Positions 9,376-20,099 of a stretch of DNA of 64,000 nucleotides are shown here, piece by piece. Position 1 is the first letter of the stretch; each line of letters opens with the position of its first letter. The position numbers and the translations under genes are program-made. Under the pieces are notes generated by a model. It saw only the letters and a program-made list of their open reading frames with translations, made no database searches and was not told the origin of the DNA. The DNA comes from Mycosarcoma maydis (lineage: Eukaryota > Basidiomycota > Ustilaginomycetes > Ustilaginales), in assembly GCF_000328475.2 (NCBI RefSeq), contig NC_026497.1:124001-188000 (forward strand). Direction: 5' to 3'.

Positions 9376-11976
9376 ATGTCAGGTTCTCGATCCCCCACCG
9401 CTGCGAGGTCGCCAGCTTCTGGACATGCTTCGCTACGACCAGTCTCTCCCACCGCAGCAAGACAACCACTGAGCCGAAGGAAGGACTCAAGAGCATCGCG
9501 CGTATCTTTCAGTCCAGAAGACTCGTTCAACGACACAGATGGAGGCTCAGAAGTAGCCGCGCCGGCTCAGACCATTCGAGATGTATCACAAGCCTTCCGA
9601 TCAGGGCGGCCAAGCTGCTACCATATGGCTGTTGTCACTCTGCTCGGAAGTCTGGCAAGCGGTATGCCCCTGGCTTCCATGTTCAAGGTGTACACATACA
9701 TCATGTGTGAGCTCTACGATCCTACCATCCGCGACGAGCCCATCAGCCACAAAGGTTCTCGCCAGCTCAGCGCCATCCGTACGCTTTTCTTTCCCACCGC
9801 AGCAGCCACTGTGGCGACCACAAAACTACCTCCAGCACCCGAGCTTCCCAATCCGTCTCGCTGCTCACTACCTTGGGTGCAAAAGTCGACCTCATCTTAT
9901 TCGGCTGGCATGGTCACAGTAGGCGCGCTCCTGGGGCTCATGACTCTCTCACGAGCCTCGACGCTTTCACGTCGATTTGGACGCAAACCTTTGCTGTTGA
10001 TCGCACATGCTATCATCGCCCTGGCGATCCTAGTCTTTCGTTTCGCAGTAATCCTCCCACCACTCGCCGGCGCCGCCGTACTATACTGTGCTGTGGTTTT
10101 GTCGGAGGCTTCAGCAGGTGCGCCGCTCCGAATTGCCATACAGAACTATGTCGTTGATACGACATCCGAAGCTCAGCGAGCTGGTGCCCTGAGCTTCATC
10201 GAAGGGTTTGGTCAAATCGGCGCCTTTCCCTCCAGTGCATTGGGAGGTTTGCTAGCCAGCCTGACCAACGAGTTTTTTGCTCCCTTCTACGCCGACTGTG
10301 GCCTCATGGTACTCGCTGTGGCATACATTCTCCTCATTGTCCCCGAAAGCAAGCCCGGCGCGGAGCAAACATTTGTTGACCAATGGCTTCAGAACAACGA
10401 GGTCGAGTCCGCATCCTCGCAGGGCGGTGAGAATGGTAGGGGCGAGACTGAACATGGAGAGGACAGTGGAGCACGCGACGAATCGAATGTGACTTGGTCC
10501 ACTGTGCATTCGGATGGCGATATGTCCAAGTTCCGCTGGCGATCGAGGCTTCGTAAGCTCAACTTTTTGCGACCACTTGCTATATTTTGGCCCCGACGAA
10601 GGCATTACTCTCATATGACCGAACAGGACGTCATCGATGCACCTGTGCAAGAGGATACAAGCACCGTTCAAGCATCTGCCCACCCTAACGGCTCTGCTGG
10701 CACCGATCAAAGTCATACAGCTCAGCTATCTACGGCAGTGCAAAGATTGCAGAGCAGGATGGATTTTCGCCTGCTCAATCTGGCTGCCGTTGTTGTGTTC
10801 GAAGAGACATATCAAGCATTCATGGTGCCGCTGCTGCTGCTCTACAACAGCGAGCGATTCGGATTTGATGTGCTGCAGAACGGATATCTGATCAGCGTCC
10901 TCCAAAGCACTCGTGCTCTCTTCCTCACCGCCATCTTTCCCCCTGGTGTCGCCCTTGCTAGGCGGTACGTTGCCAAGGTTGGACTGGCAAGACGTCGCAA
11001 GCAACTTCGCAAGCTGAAAGAAGCCGCTCGACAGCAGCGTCGAAATTTCAGAGCAACATCCCGTAATGACACCAGTCATGCTGAGCCTGTCAACGGCAAC
11101 GAGCGAGCGCCCCTCGTGCATGAATCCTCGAACGTCAATTACGGCAGCGTAGCAGCAAGAGACTATGGTCATAGGGAACGTCCGAGTAGCGCTGGAGGAT
11201 CCGAAATCGAGGCGCGACCAGCGAGGCGGCGGCCATCCTACAGGTCGGCAGCCTCGCTTGGCTACTCTCATCTAAAATCCAACACGCGGAGCTCTATGGC
11301 GTCAGGATTTACCATTGGCAGCAGCAACTGGGAGACGCATTCGATCTTTGCCAGCTCACCATCCGAGCTCATCAAGCGCATTCAGCGAGGCAAGCTGGAC
11401 ATTTCCATCATGGTAGCATCCTATGTGCTTGCGACCGCCTCGTTTCTCGTCATGGCGACCTCTGCCAAGGCGCCGACCTCTTCTTCTCATTCTACTGGTA
11501 CATTGTCGCACACCGCAGTCGAGGCTGATAGGGATGGCCATGGCAGATTGTGGTGGTCGAGCCCATGGATTCCATTGGTCATCTCGGTGGTGCTGCTGCA
11601 GATCTCGTCAGGCTCCACCTCTGTGAGGACTGCTTTGGTAGTCAACGCTGTGTCCGAAGATGATCAGACCAAGGCATTGGCAGCGCATCAAATTCTTGTC
11701 ACAGTGGTCGCAGCAGTGGTTCCGCTACTTACGTCTTTCGTGTTTGGCGTAGCGCTCGAGAGGGGCCATCCCGAGTTGGTGTGGTTGTTTAAAGCGTTGT
11801 TCGCTGCACTTGCGGCCATTGGCGCTCTCGGGCTATTCTGGAGCCATCGTGGCTCTTACGAGAAGGCGCACGATGACGAGGATGACAAAGATGGAGACAC
11901 GGATGACGTCGACGATGACGACCAAAGCGACGAGGACGAAGGACAGCCGCAAGGAGAGAGAGGGAACTTTACCTGA
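9376..11976 (+). CDS. Major facilitator superfamily transporter
   Basis: An 866-residue integral membrane protein. The longer frame opens at a GTG at 9298, so I take the first ATG (MSGSRSPTAA). The order is: a Ser/Pro/Arg-rich cytosolic tail to about 70, a first half with hydrophobic segments, and a motif A-like loop LSRRFGRKP at 197-205, which is the usual MFS loop 2-3 signature. A long hydrophilic central loop follows (about 340-455), then further membrane segments interrupted by a second basic Ser-rich insert (about 530-670), and last segments ending in a strongly acidic tail (about 831-857, mostly Asp/Glu). The size is well above the usual 450-600 because of the two loops and the tail. 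The substrate cannot be read from the sequence. It resembles fungal general-substrate MFS proteins of the DHA/SLC46-like kind. Confidence 0.85.
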   Translation: MSGSRSPTAARSPASGHASLRPVSPTAARQPLSRRKDSRASRVSFSPEDSFNDTDGGSEVAAPAQTIRDVSQAFRSGRPSCYHMAVVTLLGSLASGMPLASMFKVYTYIMCELYDPTIRDEPISHKGSRQLSAIRTLFFPTAAATVATTKLPPAPELPNPSRCSLPWVQKSTSSYSAGMVTVGALLGLMTLSRASTLSRRFGRKPLLLIAHAIIALAILVFRFAVILPPLAGAAVLYCAVVLSEASAGAPLRIAIQNYVVDTTSEAQRAGALSFIEGFGQIGAFPSSALGGLLASLTNEFFAPFYADCGLMVLAVAYILLIVPESKPGAEQTFVDQWLQNNEVESASSQGGENGRGETEHGEDSGARDESNVTWSTVHSDGDMSKFRWRSRLRKLNFLRPLAIFWPRRRHYSHMTEQDVIDAPVQEDTSTVQASAHPNGSAGTDQSHTAQLSTAVQRLQSRMDFRLLNLAAVVVFEETYQAFMVPLLLLYNSERFGFDVLQNGYLISVLQSTRALFLTAIFPPGVALARRYVAKVGLARRRKQLRKLKEAARQQRRNFRATSRNDTSHAEPVNGNERAPLVHESSNVNYGSVAARDYGHRERPSSAGGSEIEARPARRRPSYRSAASLGYSHLKSNTRSSMASGFTIGSSNWETHSIFASSPSELIKRIQRGKLDISIMVASYVLATASFLVMATSAKAPTSSSHSTGTLSHTAVEADRDGHGRLWWSSPWIPLVISVVLLQISSGSTSVRTALVVNAVSEDDQTKALAAHQILVTVVAAVVPLLTSFVFGVALERGHPELVWLFKALFAALAAIGALGLFWSHRGSYEKAHDDEDDKDGDTDDVDDDDQSDEDEGQPQGERGNFT

Positions 11977-13747
11977 AATAAATCAGCCCCCAAATCATAC
12001 ATTCACGATTGGAACCAAACGGGCGTAGACACAATCGTGGATTGTGTGATTGCTACGTGGCATACACGTTTAGGCGACGTGATGAGGTTGGTCTGGGTGT
12101 CTGTATTTGCGGTCTGGCTGCCGAGGAGGTCGCTGCTGGAACCGTGGCAAACCACACACTGTTACACTGACCAAAGTAACATGGGAATTAAAGAGCTACC
12201 AGCGTCCCGTTTCTCAAGCGCGGAACATCGGACTCGGAAGACTCGCGCCTGTTGACAATTGACAAATGAGCCGGCGGGGCTCGTTAACACAAAGATACCT
12301 TACTGTGCGAGCATAAGCAGCTTTTATACAGGGCAGGATGGCTAGCATGCGAGGTAGATCTACTCGTTCGTGCTTTCGCCGGTGAGAGCAACAGAGATTG
12401 CCGAAAAGGATCGTAACATGTACTGTAAGAGGGCAGACAGTAACTGTACTGCATTCACGATTCACGATTGTCAAATACTTCAACCGTAACGAAGGATCTG
12501 CTGGTCATCGGAAGAGGTCGGCGAGAAGAATCACGAATTCAAATGGCCTCGCTCCCGGTTTCGGAAATGTAACTTACGACTTTGCATTTAGAAGCTTTGA
12601 ATTCAAAATCGAAGAACTTGGTCGTGAGTTTTATTATAAATTTCTGCCTCATACACGATTCACGATTATCGTGATTGGTGTTGCTTCTAGTTTACCGGCA
12701 ACCAAATTTGTCCTTCCGCGTGAGAAGATCGGCGGTCTGCCGTTCAACATGACAAGATCCAGCACGAATAAAGTCTTTGCGCTGCCGGACCGCACAGCCG
12801 ACTACGCCATCCACGATCAACCTGGTTTGCGGCAGTGACCAGCTGACTCTCTGACCTTGCTCGCAAAAGAGAGTTGCCTAGCGCTTGGCTGCATCTGATC
12901 GTTGTGTTTGTGAATTCTTTTGAAACCAAGAAAAGTGTAATTGTGAATCATGAATGGTGCGATACTCACGACTAGGAGATTCACGAATGGATCGGCGTCG
13001 TTAACTTAGTGCGTGTGTCTCATTTAAATACCTTGTTCGCTTTCAGCTTCTTGTCAGAATCAAGAAATTCAAGACGAGGACACAAAGCACACACGATACG
13101 TGATACGTCCGTCGTGTGTGTTACAAGCTGAAAATTTGGCCGTGTAGATTGAGTCATAACCCGAACCCCTCACGCATGACCCTGTCTGCCCCCCACGCTA
13201 CTTGCTCCCGCACTCACGACTCTTGTCTGCCGCTTGGCGTGCGATTCGTGATTCACGCTAGCGCATCGTCGCTGTTTCTCGATCTCGCTTCCTCTTGGTT
13301 CGCGTCCAGATCTTCCTGCAATTCCACACCATACCTGTTCGACTTGGCCATTTTTCTCCTCGCATCCGGCATCGTTTCCTCTATCCGTTCCGACCCTCTC
13401 ACACATCCTTTCACCACTCATTCTATCCTGTCTCTGCTACTGCTAGACTGGTTCAAGCCCCTGTCTCTTCTCTACACATCGCGAATCCCGTCAAGAAAAC
13501 TCCACGGCATTGAGTCCAAATAGCGGTCGTTTGACATCTCCAAGGCCCTCGTGATCGGACGACGAGTTGGTAGAAAACCTTCTGACTCGGCCACAGACGC
13601 AACAGAGGACGCTTCAATCGTTGCACATAGCCCCTGAAACGTTGACCAGCAGCCACAGTCGTGCTACGGGCTACTAGCAAGATCAGATTACAAACTCAGG
13701 CAAGTCTTTGTAGCCAATTTGACACGCATACACCGTTCAAGTCCACC
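11977..13747. other. Intergenic region, 1.8 kb, no gene seen
   Basis: Scattered heptad units occur at about 12454-12470, 12655-12675, 12945-12990 and 13230-13260. The rest is unstructured, with AT-rich patches near 12580-12660 and 13018-13040. The last 500 bases are pyrimidine-rich and probably hold the leader of the mitochondrial carrier gene. Open frames such as 12398-12838 have no recognisable protein character. Confidence 0.5.
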
Positions 13748-15262
13748 ATGTCACATTTCGTCGCTTCCACATTCTGGCCCAGGCCAATCCACTGCGAGTC
13801 GGCACCGCCATCAGAGCAGAAGAGCAAACCGATCCCAGCAAATGCACAACCCGTGAATGGCCATGGCAATGGGCAATACGGCGTCTACTGGATCCCCCAC
13901 TTGCCTGGGGAGGGACGATTTGTCGTCAATGCAAAACTCTACTCGCGTCAAGATGCCGATCCAACGTTCCAGGAGCACATGGAAAAGTTCCGTCAAGAGG
14001 TGGCTGCCTCTTCGCCTGGTATGCTCTCGTACAAGACGTCGGTGGTGCGCGGTGCAACGGACAAGGAGAACCTCATCTGCCACGATCTCATGATCTCAGA
14101 CGACTTGGAACCGCATCCCGTACCCAAGGATAAGGAGCAGAAAGAAGAGCTAGCAGCAGCACGGCTCAAAGAAATCCAGGATGAAAAGAAGCAGAAGCCT
14201 GTCAAAAGTGCTTTGGCCGAGATTGGCAAGTCGGCCTACAGTTTTGGTCTTGGTGGTATTGCAGGTTCTACCGGTGCTACGCTTGTCTATCCCATCGATC
14301 TGGTCAAGACGCGTATGCAAAATCAGCGATCTTCTGTGGTCGGTGAACCGCTCATGTACAAGAACTCGATAGACTGCGTCAAGAAGGTATTCCGCAACGA
14401 AGGCCTGCGTGGCTTCTACTCTGGTCTTGGTCCTCAGCTGCTCGGTGTAGCTCCAGAAAAGGCTATCAAGCTGACTGTCAACGATCTGGTGCGAGGCCAC
14501 GCAAAAGATCCCATCACAGGTGCCATTACGCTGCCATGGGAGCTATTTGCCGGTGGTGCTGCCGGTGGTTGCCAGGTCGTGTTCACCAACCCGCTCGAGA
14601 TTGTCAAGATTCGTCTGCAAGTGGCCGGTGAGATCGCCAAGGCCGAAGGCGGTGATCGTGTTGCTCGAGGTGCCGTGCACATTGTGCGACAGCTGGGTCT
14701 GGTCGGCCTGTACAAGGGAGCAACAGCATGTCTGTTGCGAGACATCCCTTTCTCGGCCATCTACTTCCCTGCTTACGCCCACTTGAAGAAGGATACCTTC
14801 CACGAGGGTAAGGACGGCAAGAAGCTCGGATTCGGTGAGATGCTTGCATCTGCAGCCATCGCTGGCATGCCCGCGGCTTTCCTCACGACGCCAGCGGATG
14901 TGATCAAGACGCGTCTGCAAGTCGAGGCGAGAAAAGGCCAGGCGACGTACAAGGGTATCGTCGACTGCGCTACAAAGATCATGGCTGAAGAGGGTCCCAA
15001 GGCCTTCTTCAAAGGCTCGTTGGCACGTGTGCTGCGATCCTCGCCTCAATTCGGTGCGACGCTGGTGGCTTACGAATACCTGCAAAAATTCCTGCCGTAT
15101 CCATTCGAGGAACAGCAAGTGGCCGACATTCTGCGTGATGGTGTTCCAGGCGAAGATCCTTCACGTACTCACGCTAGACGAGCCCTCCAACTGCTCCTCG
15201 AGATGCATGAAGACTTTGGCCGTCCTCCTTCTACCATCGCCACGGCCGCTAGTGCCAAATAA
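13748..15262 (+). CDS. AGC1: Mitochondrial carrier, aspartate/glutamate type, with atypical N-terminal domain
   Basis: A 504-residue inner-membrane carrier. The longer frame starts at GTG 13661; the first ATG, with ACC before it, is at 13748. The C-terminal 330 residues hold three mitochondrial carrier repeats with signatures [11 protein letters not shown] (Pro182), [11 protein letters not shown] (Pro282) and [11 protein letters not shown] (Pro382), exactly 100 residues apart. These are closest in my memory to AGC (aralar/citrin) carriers, which exchange aspartate for glutamate plus a proton and feed the malate-aspartate shuttle. Animal AGCs carry a roughly 300-residue EF-hand domain in front. 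Here there is instead a segment of about 165 residues, with no calcium-binding loop visible. Its part from [11 protein letters not shown] to CHDLMISDD looks like a small alpha+beta fold. A charged Lys/Glu-rich linker joins the two. The last 50 residues form a hydrophilic tail. Carrier class is certain; substrate is inferred. Confidence 0.9.
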   Translation: MSHFVASTFWPRPIHCESAPPSEQKSKPIPANAQPVNGHGNGQYGVYWIPHLPGEGRFVVNAKLYSRQDADPTFQEHMEKFRQEVAASSPGMLSYKTSVVRGATDKENLICHDLMISDDLEPHPVPKDKEQKEELAAARLKEIQDEKKQKPVKSALAEIGKSAYSFGLGGIAGSTGATLVYPIDLVKTRMQNQRSSVVGEPLMYKNSIDCVKKVFRNEGLRGFYSGLGPQLLGVAPEKAIKLTVNDLVRGHAKDPITGAITLPWELFAGGAAGGCQVVFTNPLEIVKIRLQVAGEIAKAEGGDRVARGAVHIVRQLGLVGLYKGATACLLRDIPFSAIYFPAYAHLKKDTFHEGKDGKKLGFGEMLASAAIAGMPAAFLTTPADVIKTRLQVEARKGQATYKGIVDCATKIMAEEGPKAFFKGSLARVLRSSPQFGATLVAYEYLQKFLPYPFEEQQVADILRDGVPGEDPSRTHARRALQLLLEMHEDFGRPPSTIATAASAK

Positions 15263-16269
15263 GTTAACGTCAGCATAGATTGCCGACTCAATGCTCTCTA
15301 CACTGCACCCACTTTTACACTACAGTACCATTACACTACTTTGCTGTCCTCGACCGAGACCGCACACAATCAAAGCATCGCTTCAAGTTTGCGATGCTGG
15401 GCTGCTTGTTTCGATTTGAGCGGTGCCTTTTTTCGGATGAAACGTGAGGATGAGTTCAGTCGTTTTGACGACCAAGTTGACTAGCCCTGTAGTGATCACA
15501 TGCTCGCTACCTTGTCTGATTTTAGGCAATTAGTAGTTGAAACGGGGCAGAAGTCATGAGTAACGAGTGAAGCACGAATAGAAACACCGGATCCAAAACA
15601 ATCACGAATCGTGAATCACAATATTGTGAATGGTGCGACGTTGCGAGGCTGAGAAATCCGTGATTCCTCGATTCGTGATTGATTTCCTTGGAATCAGAGC
15701 GAAACTCGCTCTGGCTGACTCACGACTGACAAAGCGAGTGCTCGCAGTTGGACCCTGTCGAGCTGCTTATTTGGCCGTGTGCTCTTCATGTCAGTCTTGG
15801 ACTCGGGACGCAACGACCGTGTGTTTCCAAAGTGAATCCGTGCCGTAACTTTGAACGGCAAGATAAGCATCGGACCCTTTCCGATCATAACATCATCCAC
15901 ATCGGTACTGCCGAACGAAGCTCTTAAAGGTCTCGGCTCTTGCTCTTGCTCCTCGCTGCGCCAAACTTTCTGACACCCTTTTCATCATCACAGTGGCTAT
16001 CGGAGGTGCCTTTATCCCGATTCATACGTATTGGTCGCCTTTCGATCGCGCTGCTCCTCAACTCACTCGGCTTTTAACAACTCACCAGACGTCCAATACC
16101 TAGGTATTCAATACCTGAATCAGCAATAGGGCGTAAGCGTCAGCGGCAAAAGAGCTGAACTACTTGTCCGACTTCATCAGCAACAGGGCTACCTTGGGAC
16201 ACTACGACACCGACATGTTCACATGACAACCCGATCGTTTCTATCGACGCGCAGGCACGCTCTTCGACC
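15263..16269. other. Intergenic region, 1.0 kb
   Basis: It holds the 3' flank of the carrier gene, a heptad cluster at 15603-15685 (AATCACGAATCGTGAATCAC type), and the likely leader of the next gene, which is pyrimidine-rich from about 15930. The short repeat TACCTAGGTATTCAATACCTG near 16100 is a local palindrome-like stretch. No gene is seen. Confidence 0.5.
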
Positions 16270-19200
16270 ATGTCGCATGACGGCGCCATGTTTAGCCAAC
16301 ACTCCGTGCTGAGCCCGCCGCTTTTGGCTGCGATCGATAGTCAGCACACATTCGGCTCTTATGATGCCACAGGAACATCAAACCTGCCTCAACGAGCTAG
16401 CGTCGACGCCTCCTCTACCTCACCCGATGATTTCACAACAAGCTCTCATCCACGAGGCACAAGATTACGAGCGTCCTCAGCAACGTCGTTCCCAAACTCG
16501 GCATCGTCCAGCTCCAGCGCCACATCCAACTCTGTGAATCAGAATGGACACGTAAACAGCAACAAGAAATCGCGCCGGTCACAACAGAGTCACTCGGCAC
16601 ACAGTCGTAGTGGCAGTAGGCCTGGTCCATTACCGATATCAGGCCGTGTTCCCACCACACACGTTTGCTCATCTTCTTCTGCACCATACGACCAAAGAAC
16701 CCTCACCAGCAGCCTCCGAAATCGATCTACGCCACATCTTGATGGCCTGCAGAATGGCACTGCGCGCCAAGAGCATAGTCGCGCGTCTGGAGCAGTATCA
16801 GCTATGACAGCTCCTTCGTCTCCCCTCGCATCTGCCTCTGCCTCTTTGGCGTTGGCCATGTCGCCGATCGCACAAGCATCAGCCATGTGGGACCATCTCA
16901 TGCCTACAGATTGGACTCTCGACAGCTCTGCACCTGCATCACCACACTCCAGTCTTTCGCGCATTCCTTCCGATTACTTTGACCCAGCGATTTTGGCTCA
17001 ACTGCGATCCCAAAGCGGAAGCTCCCACCCCGAGCTGCGCTCGAGCGACCGTCGACCTGATCCTTCTCCCCCCGTCGACATGGTCTTTGATCGTCTTTCG
17101 CCTCATCAGTCACATGCAAATCGCTCGGCGAGTCAATCCGAATGGGCCCAACGTGCGGCCCAGATACAGCAGACGGCCCATTTGCTCGGACTTCATCGCC
17201 TCTTTGCGAGTCGAAGCACGCCTCACCTGCCTGACCTCGATTCATCGTACATCGGCCACGAGTTTGAATCACCTCCACCGTATGCACCGCGCGCATCAGT
17301 GCATGAGACCGAACTCGAGAGGGCCGCCGCTGTCGATACAAGCACTCCTGGGCATCGCGCGGATGGGATGGACCTTTCTTCTAACGCTTCATCTTCATCG
17401 ACGTTACATGGCACCAGTGACCCGCCATTACCACCGCCTATATCTATTCCACTGAATGCTGTTGGACAGTGCATATCGAATCCGCCCTCTGCTTCAGCCC
17501 TCACGCGACCTGCGCTCCGAGCTCGATCGTCGTCGCGCGGCAGCCGTAGTGGACCCCCGTCGCCTTCGGCCTCTTTCTACGGTCGTCGTGGTCTGACAAG
17601 TCTTTCACCGTTCCCAGCAGGACTCGAGATGACGCCAAGCATCGCGCCCGTCTCGTCGTTTTCTTCGACGCCTGCAAGTCCTCGCTTTGCCCCGGACAGC
17701 GATGGAGATGAAGAGCTCAACTCGATGTTGTCCTTCTCATCCACCAGATCCAAGCAGAGGCGAGACGATCGACGACAGACCATAGCTTCGATCGATAACT
17801 TCTCTCGCGCTGATGCATTGCCAGGTGTCTTGTCATCATCTCTTCCAGGATCGTCAGCCCAAGCTCAAACTGCATCATCGAGAAGACGGCGATCCGGATC
17901 TGCAGGCAGTGCACGACATCTCTTCCGGCCTCGCACGCCAATCAACCCTTCGGTCGTAAGGCCTTCTACTGACCAACAGCTTCCGCAAGCGGCCGACGAA
18001 GGCTCTCGTATGGTTTCGGAGTATGTCAATGTATCGTCGAGACGCTTGGCAGTCGCGTCAAACTCGGATGTAGCGCGCGCGACGGCAGGCCCTGGGAGTT
18101 TCTCCGAGCATTGCTCGATTCACTACGATCAAAATGACAATGTCCATGCCGACATCGGCAGCCTGCCGGGCCGACCAACTTCTGACGACAACCGAGTTGA
18201 AGGTCCACCATCACTGGCTGCTACCGCCGACCACTTGGAAAGCAACAATTTCGCTACCACTGCCAATCCCCCTGCAATACAAGCTGCGAAAGGCAATTTC
18301 GAGACAAAATCTGGCGCAACTGCAGCAGAGGAAGATGAAGAAAGCTTCCCGCTGGTGCTCAAGCTCCTCTTGCATTCATTGCGCCTGCTCGCGGCTGTAC
18401 CGGGCTGTATCGGCACTTTCTGGCTGTCACGCAATGCTTGGATTTTGGCGACGAGACACGGGCATTTGCTCAGTCCTGGTCACATGATCACCACAGTCGA
18501 CGGCACGAGTCACTTTTGGAATGCCAACCAATCCGAGTCGCAGCGATGGCTTCAAGAAGCACACCGGTTAGGCCGCCGACAAGCAGGATCGCTCGACTTT
18601 GCTGTTGCATGCTTGTGGAGCATGAGCACTGCCTACCACGCGCTGTCCTTCACCACGCTGCTTTTGCGTCGTTGGCTGCTGTACTACTCGATTTTGCCGT
18701 CGCTGATCCGTCTGCTAGCGTTGCAGGCGATCTGCTGGCCGCTGGTGCGGGTTACGGTGCACGTCTTTGGAGCAGATCAGCCGTTGGGCGCATGGGTAGT
18801 TATCGGCACCACCACCGCGCTGAGTGATCTAGTCTCACGTTGGGTCACGAGCAATATCGCCGATGCTCCGCTCGACGACGAGTTGGATGAAGAGGAGGAG
18901 CAAGAGGAGGCAGACAATGTGCTCGGATACTTGTCTGATAGCCGCTATGTCCAGAGTCCGCCGAGAAGGAATGCATCTGAGCGGATGTTGTATACGGACC
19001 AATATGCGCGGTCAGCAGCGGGTCAGTCGCTTGTGGGCGACTCGGATTGGGATGCACGGTCGGGTGATGAAAGCGATGTAGTTGCAGCAAGTTTCTTGGC
19101 CTCGGAGCGGGAACGACAGAGGAGGCAGCGCCGAGGAGGTCAAGGCACCAGGTTTTGGCGTGCGGTGATTGGTGGGCCTTCGTTTGCTGTTGCTTCGCGC

Positions 19201-19722
19201 CGAAGTAAGAAGAACAACAGAGCGGGTGCAGGAGGAGCCGGAGGCGGTCGATCGGGGTTGTCGGGCGCAGGCACTGAGACTGAGATGGAGGGAGAGTCGG
19301 ATTGGCCCGGCTATACGACGGATGGTACGGTGCTAGGCGGAAGCGGCACACCCGCGTCAAGCTCGGCAGGCGGTTGGTGTCAGCAAGGTCTGCGGCGAAG
19401 ACTTGGGGCCAACACGTCGCCAACCACACGTGCAGGCACATCGCAGCGATTTATAGATCGTGCGGCTGCCGACAGAGGAATGTTTGTACGTCGAGCAGTG
19501 CTGCCGCCGTTCCCATTCCAGGCGTCGATGTACAGACATGGCCATACACGGTTTGTCTACCGGGACGGCGCTTGGACGAGAGAACGGACAAGCAGCGTGC
19601 GCAACTTCCACTGGGAAGTAGCCGTACGCAGAAACGTCGTGCCGATCCTTGTACTCTCGTATCTCAGCATGTGGATCTTGATCTTTGATGCAATGCGCCT
19701 GGGAGGTGGACGAGGTTTGTAG
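16270..19722 (+). CDS. Large EOS1-like multi-pass membrane protein
   Basis: An 1150-residue protein. Residues 1-690 are very rich in Ser, Pro and Ala and look disordered. A cluster of hydrophobic helices follows: from FPLVLKLLLHSLRLL at 693, through GCIGTFWLSR, a segment near 780-815, LLYYSILPSLIRLLALQ, and VVIGTTTALSDLVSRW to about 865. A linker that is first acidic and then basic and Gly-rich runs to about 1080, and one last hydrophobic helix (VVPILVLSYLSMWILIF) lies near 1125. The arrangement and the first helices remind me of the fungal EOS1 family, ER proteins linked to N-glycosylation and oxidative-stress tolerance in yeast (yeast Eos1 is about 370 residues). I recognise the family only moderately well. 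The alternative is an unclassified fungal membrane protein. The ATG at 16270 has ACC before it. Confidence 0.55.
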   Translation: MSHDGAMFSQHSVLSPPLLAAIDSQHTFGSYDATGTSNLPQRASVDASSTSPDDFTTSSHPRGTRLRASSATSFPNSASSSSSATSNSVNQNGHVNSNKKSRRSQQSHSAHSRSGSRPGPLPISGRVPTTHVCSSSSAPYDQRTLTSSLRNRSTPHLDGLQNGTARQEHSRASGAVSAMTAPSSPLASASASLALAMSPIAQASAMWDHLMPTDWTLDSSAPASPHSSLSRIPSDYFDPAILAQLRSQSGSSHPELRSSDRRPDPSPPVDMVFDRLSPHQSHANRSASQSEWAQRAAQIQQTAHLLGLHRLFASRSTPHLPDLDSSYIGHEFESPPPYAPRASVHETELERAAAVDTSTPGHRADGMDLSSNASSSSTLHGTSDPPLPPPISIPLNAVGQCISNPPSASALTRPALRARSSSRGSRSGPPSPSASFYGRRGLTSLSPFPAGLEMTPSIAPVSSFSSTPASPRFAPDSDGDEELNSMLSFSSTRSKQRRDDRRQTIASIDNFSRADALPGVLSSSLPGSSAQAQTASSRRRRSGSAGSARHLFRPRTPINPSVVRPSTDQQLPQAADEGSRMVSEYVNVSSRRLAVASNSDVARATAGPGSFSEHCSIHYDQNDNVHADIGSLPGRPTSDDNRVEGPPSLAATADHLESNNFATTANPPAIQAAKGNFETKSGATAAEEDEESFPLVLKLLLHSLRLLAAVPGCIGTFWLSRNAWILATRHGHLLSPGHMITTVDGTSHFWNANQSESQRWLQEAHRLGRRQAGSLDFAVACLWSMSTAYHALSFTTLLLRRWLLYYSILPSLIRLLALQAICWPLVRVTVHVFGADQPLGAWVVIGTTTALSDLVSRWVTSNIADAPLDDELDEEEEQEEADNVLGYLSDSRYVQSPPRRNASERMLYTDQYARSAAGQSLVGDSDWDARSGDESDVVAASFLASERERQRRQRRGGQGTRFWRAVIGGPSFAVASRRSKKNNRAGAGGAGGGRSGLSGAGTETEMEGESDWPGYTTDGTVLGGSGTPASSSAGGWCQQGLRRRLGANTSPTTRAGTSQRFIDRAAADRGMFVRRAVLPPFPFQASMYRHGHTRFVYRDGAWTRERTSSVRNFHWEVAVRRNVVPILVLSYLSMWILIFDAMRLGGGRGL

Positions 19723-20099
19723 AGCGTGTCGATAGCCACACTCGATCGCATGGTCAAGTCGGACAGGAATCAGCTCGGGCTCATACACGTCAAATATACG
19801 CACGCATGAATCAACGAGATGCTTGGTTTCCTAGATACACGCTACTAGCGGTGATGGTCATCAAGACCTCTCTCAGACGTATTTCTGTTCTCGAGCAACG
19901 AGCAACATAGCCACAAGCGAGTATCACAAGGTTCCGGCGTTCAAAAACTCGAGTAGACTGAGGATCAGGCACCGAGGTTTCTGAGTCCACTTTGAGCGCC
20001 CCTGCATAAACACGGGTTTGTTTCTTGTTTATTTCAACCTCACAGATGTACTCATTCTAGTCGCCATGCATCGTGCATCTTCTGATGCTTTGGCTGACG
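19723..20099. other. Intergenic region between EOS1-like gene and transposase relic
   Basis: No gene or clear motif is seen. The right side should contain the end of the transposon relic, but I could not identify a terminal inverted repeat or a TWA target duplication by eye. Confidence 0.4.

Noticed and set aside
12398..12838. 146-codon plus-strand frame after the MFS gene
   Set aside because: The composition is unremarkable, it overlaps heptad units, and there is no family signature or plausible promoter.
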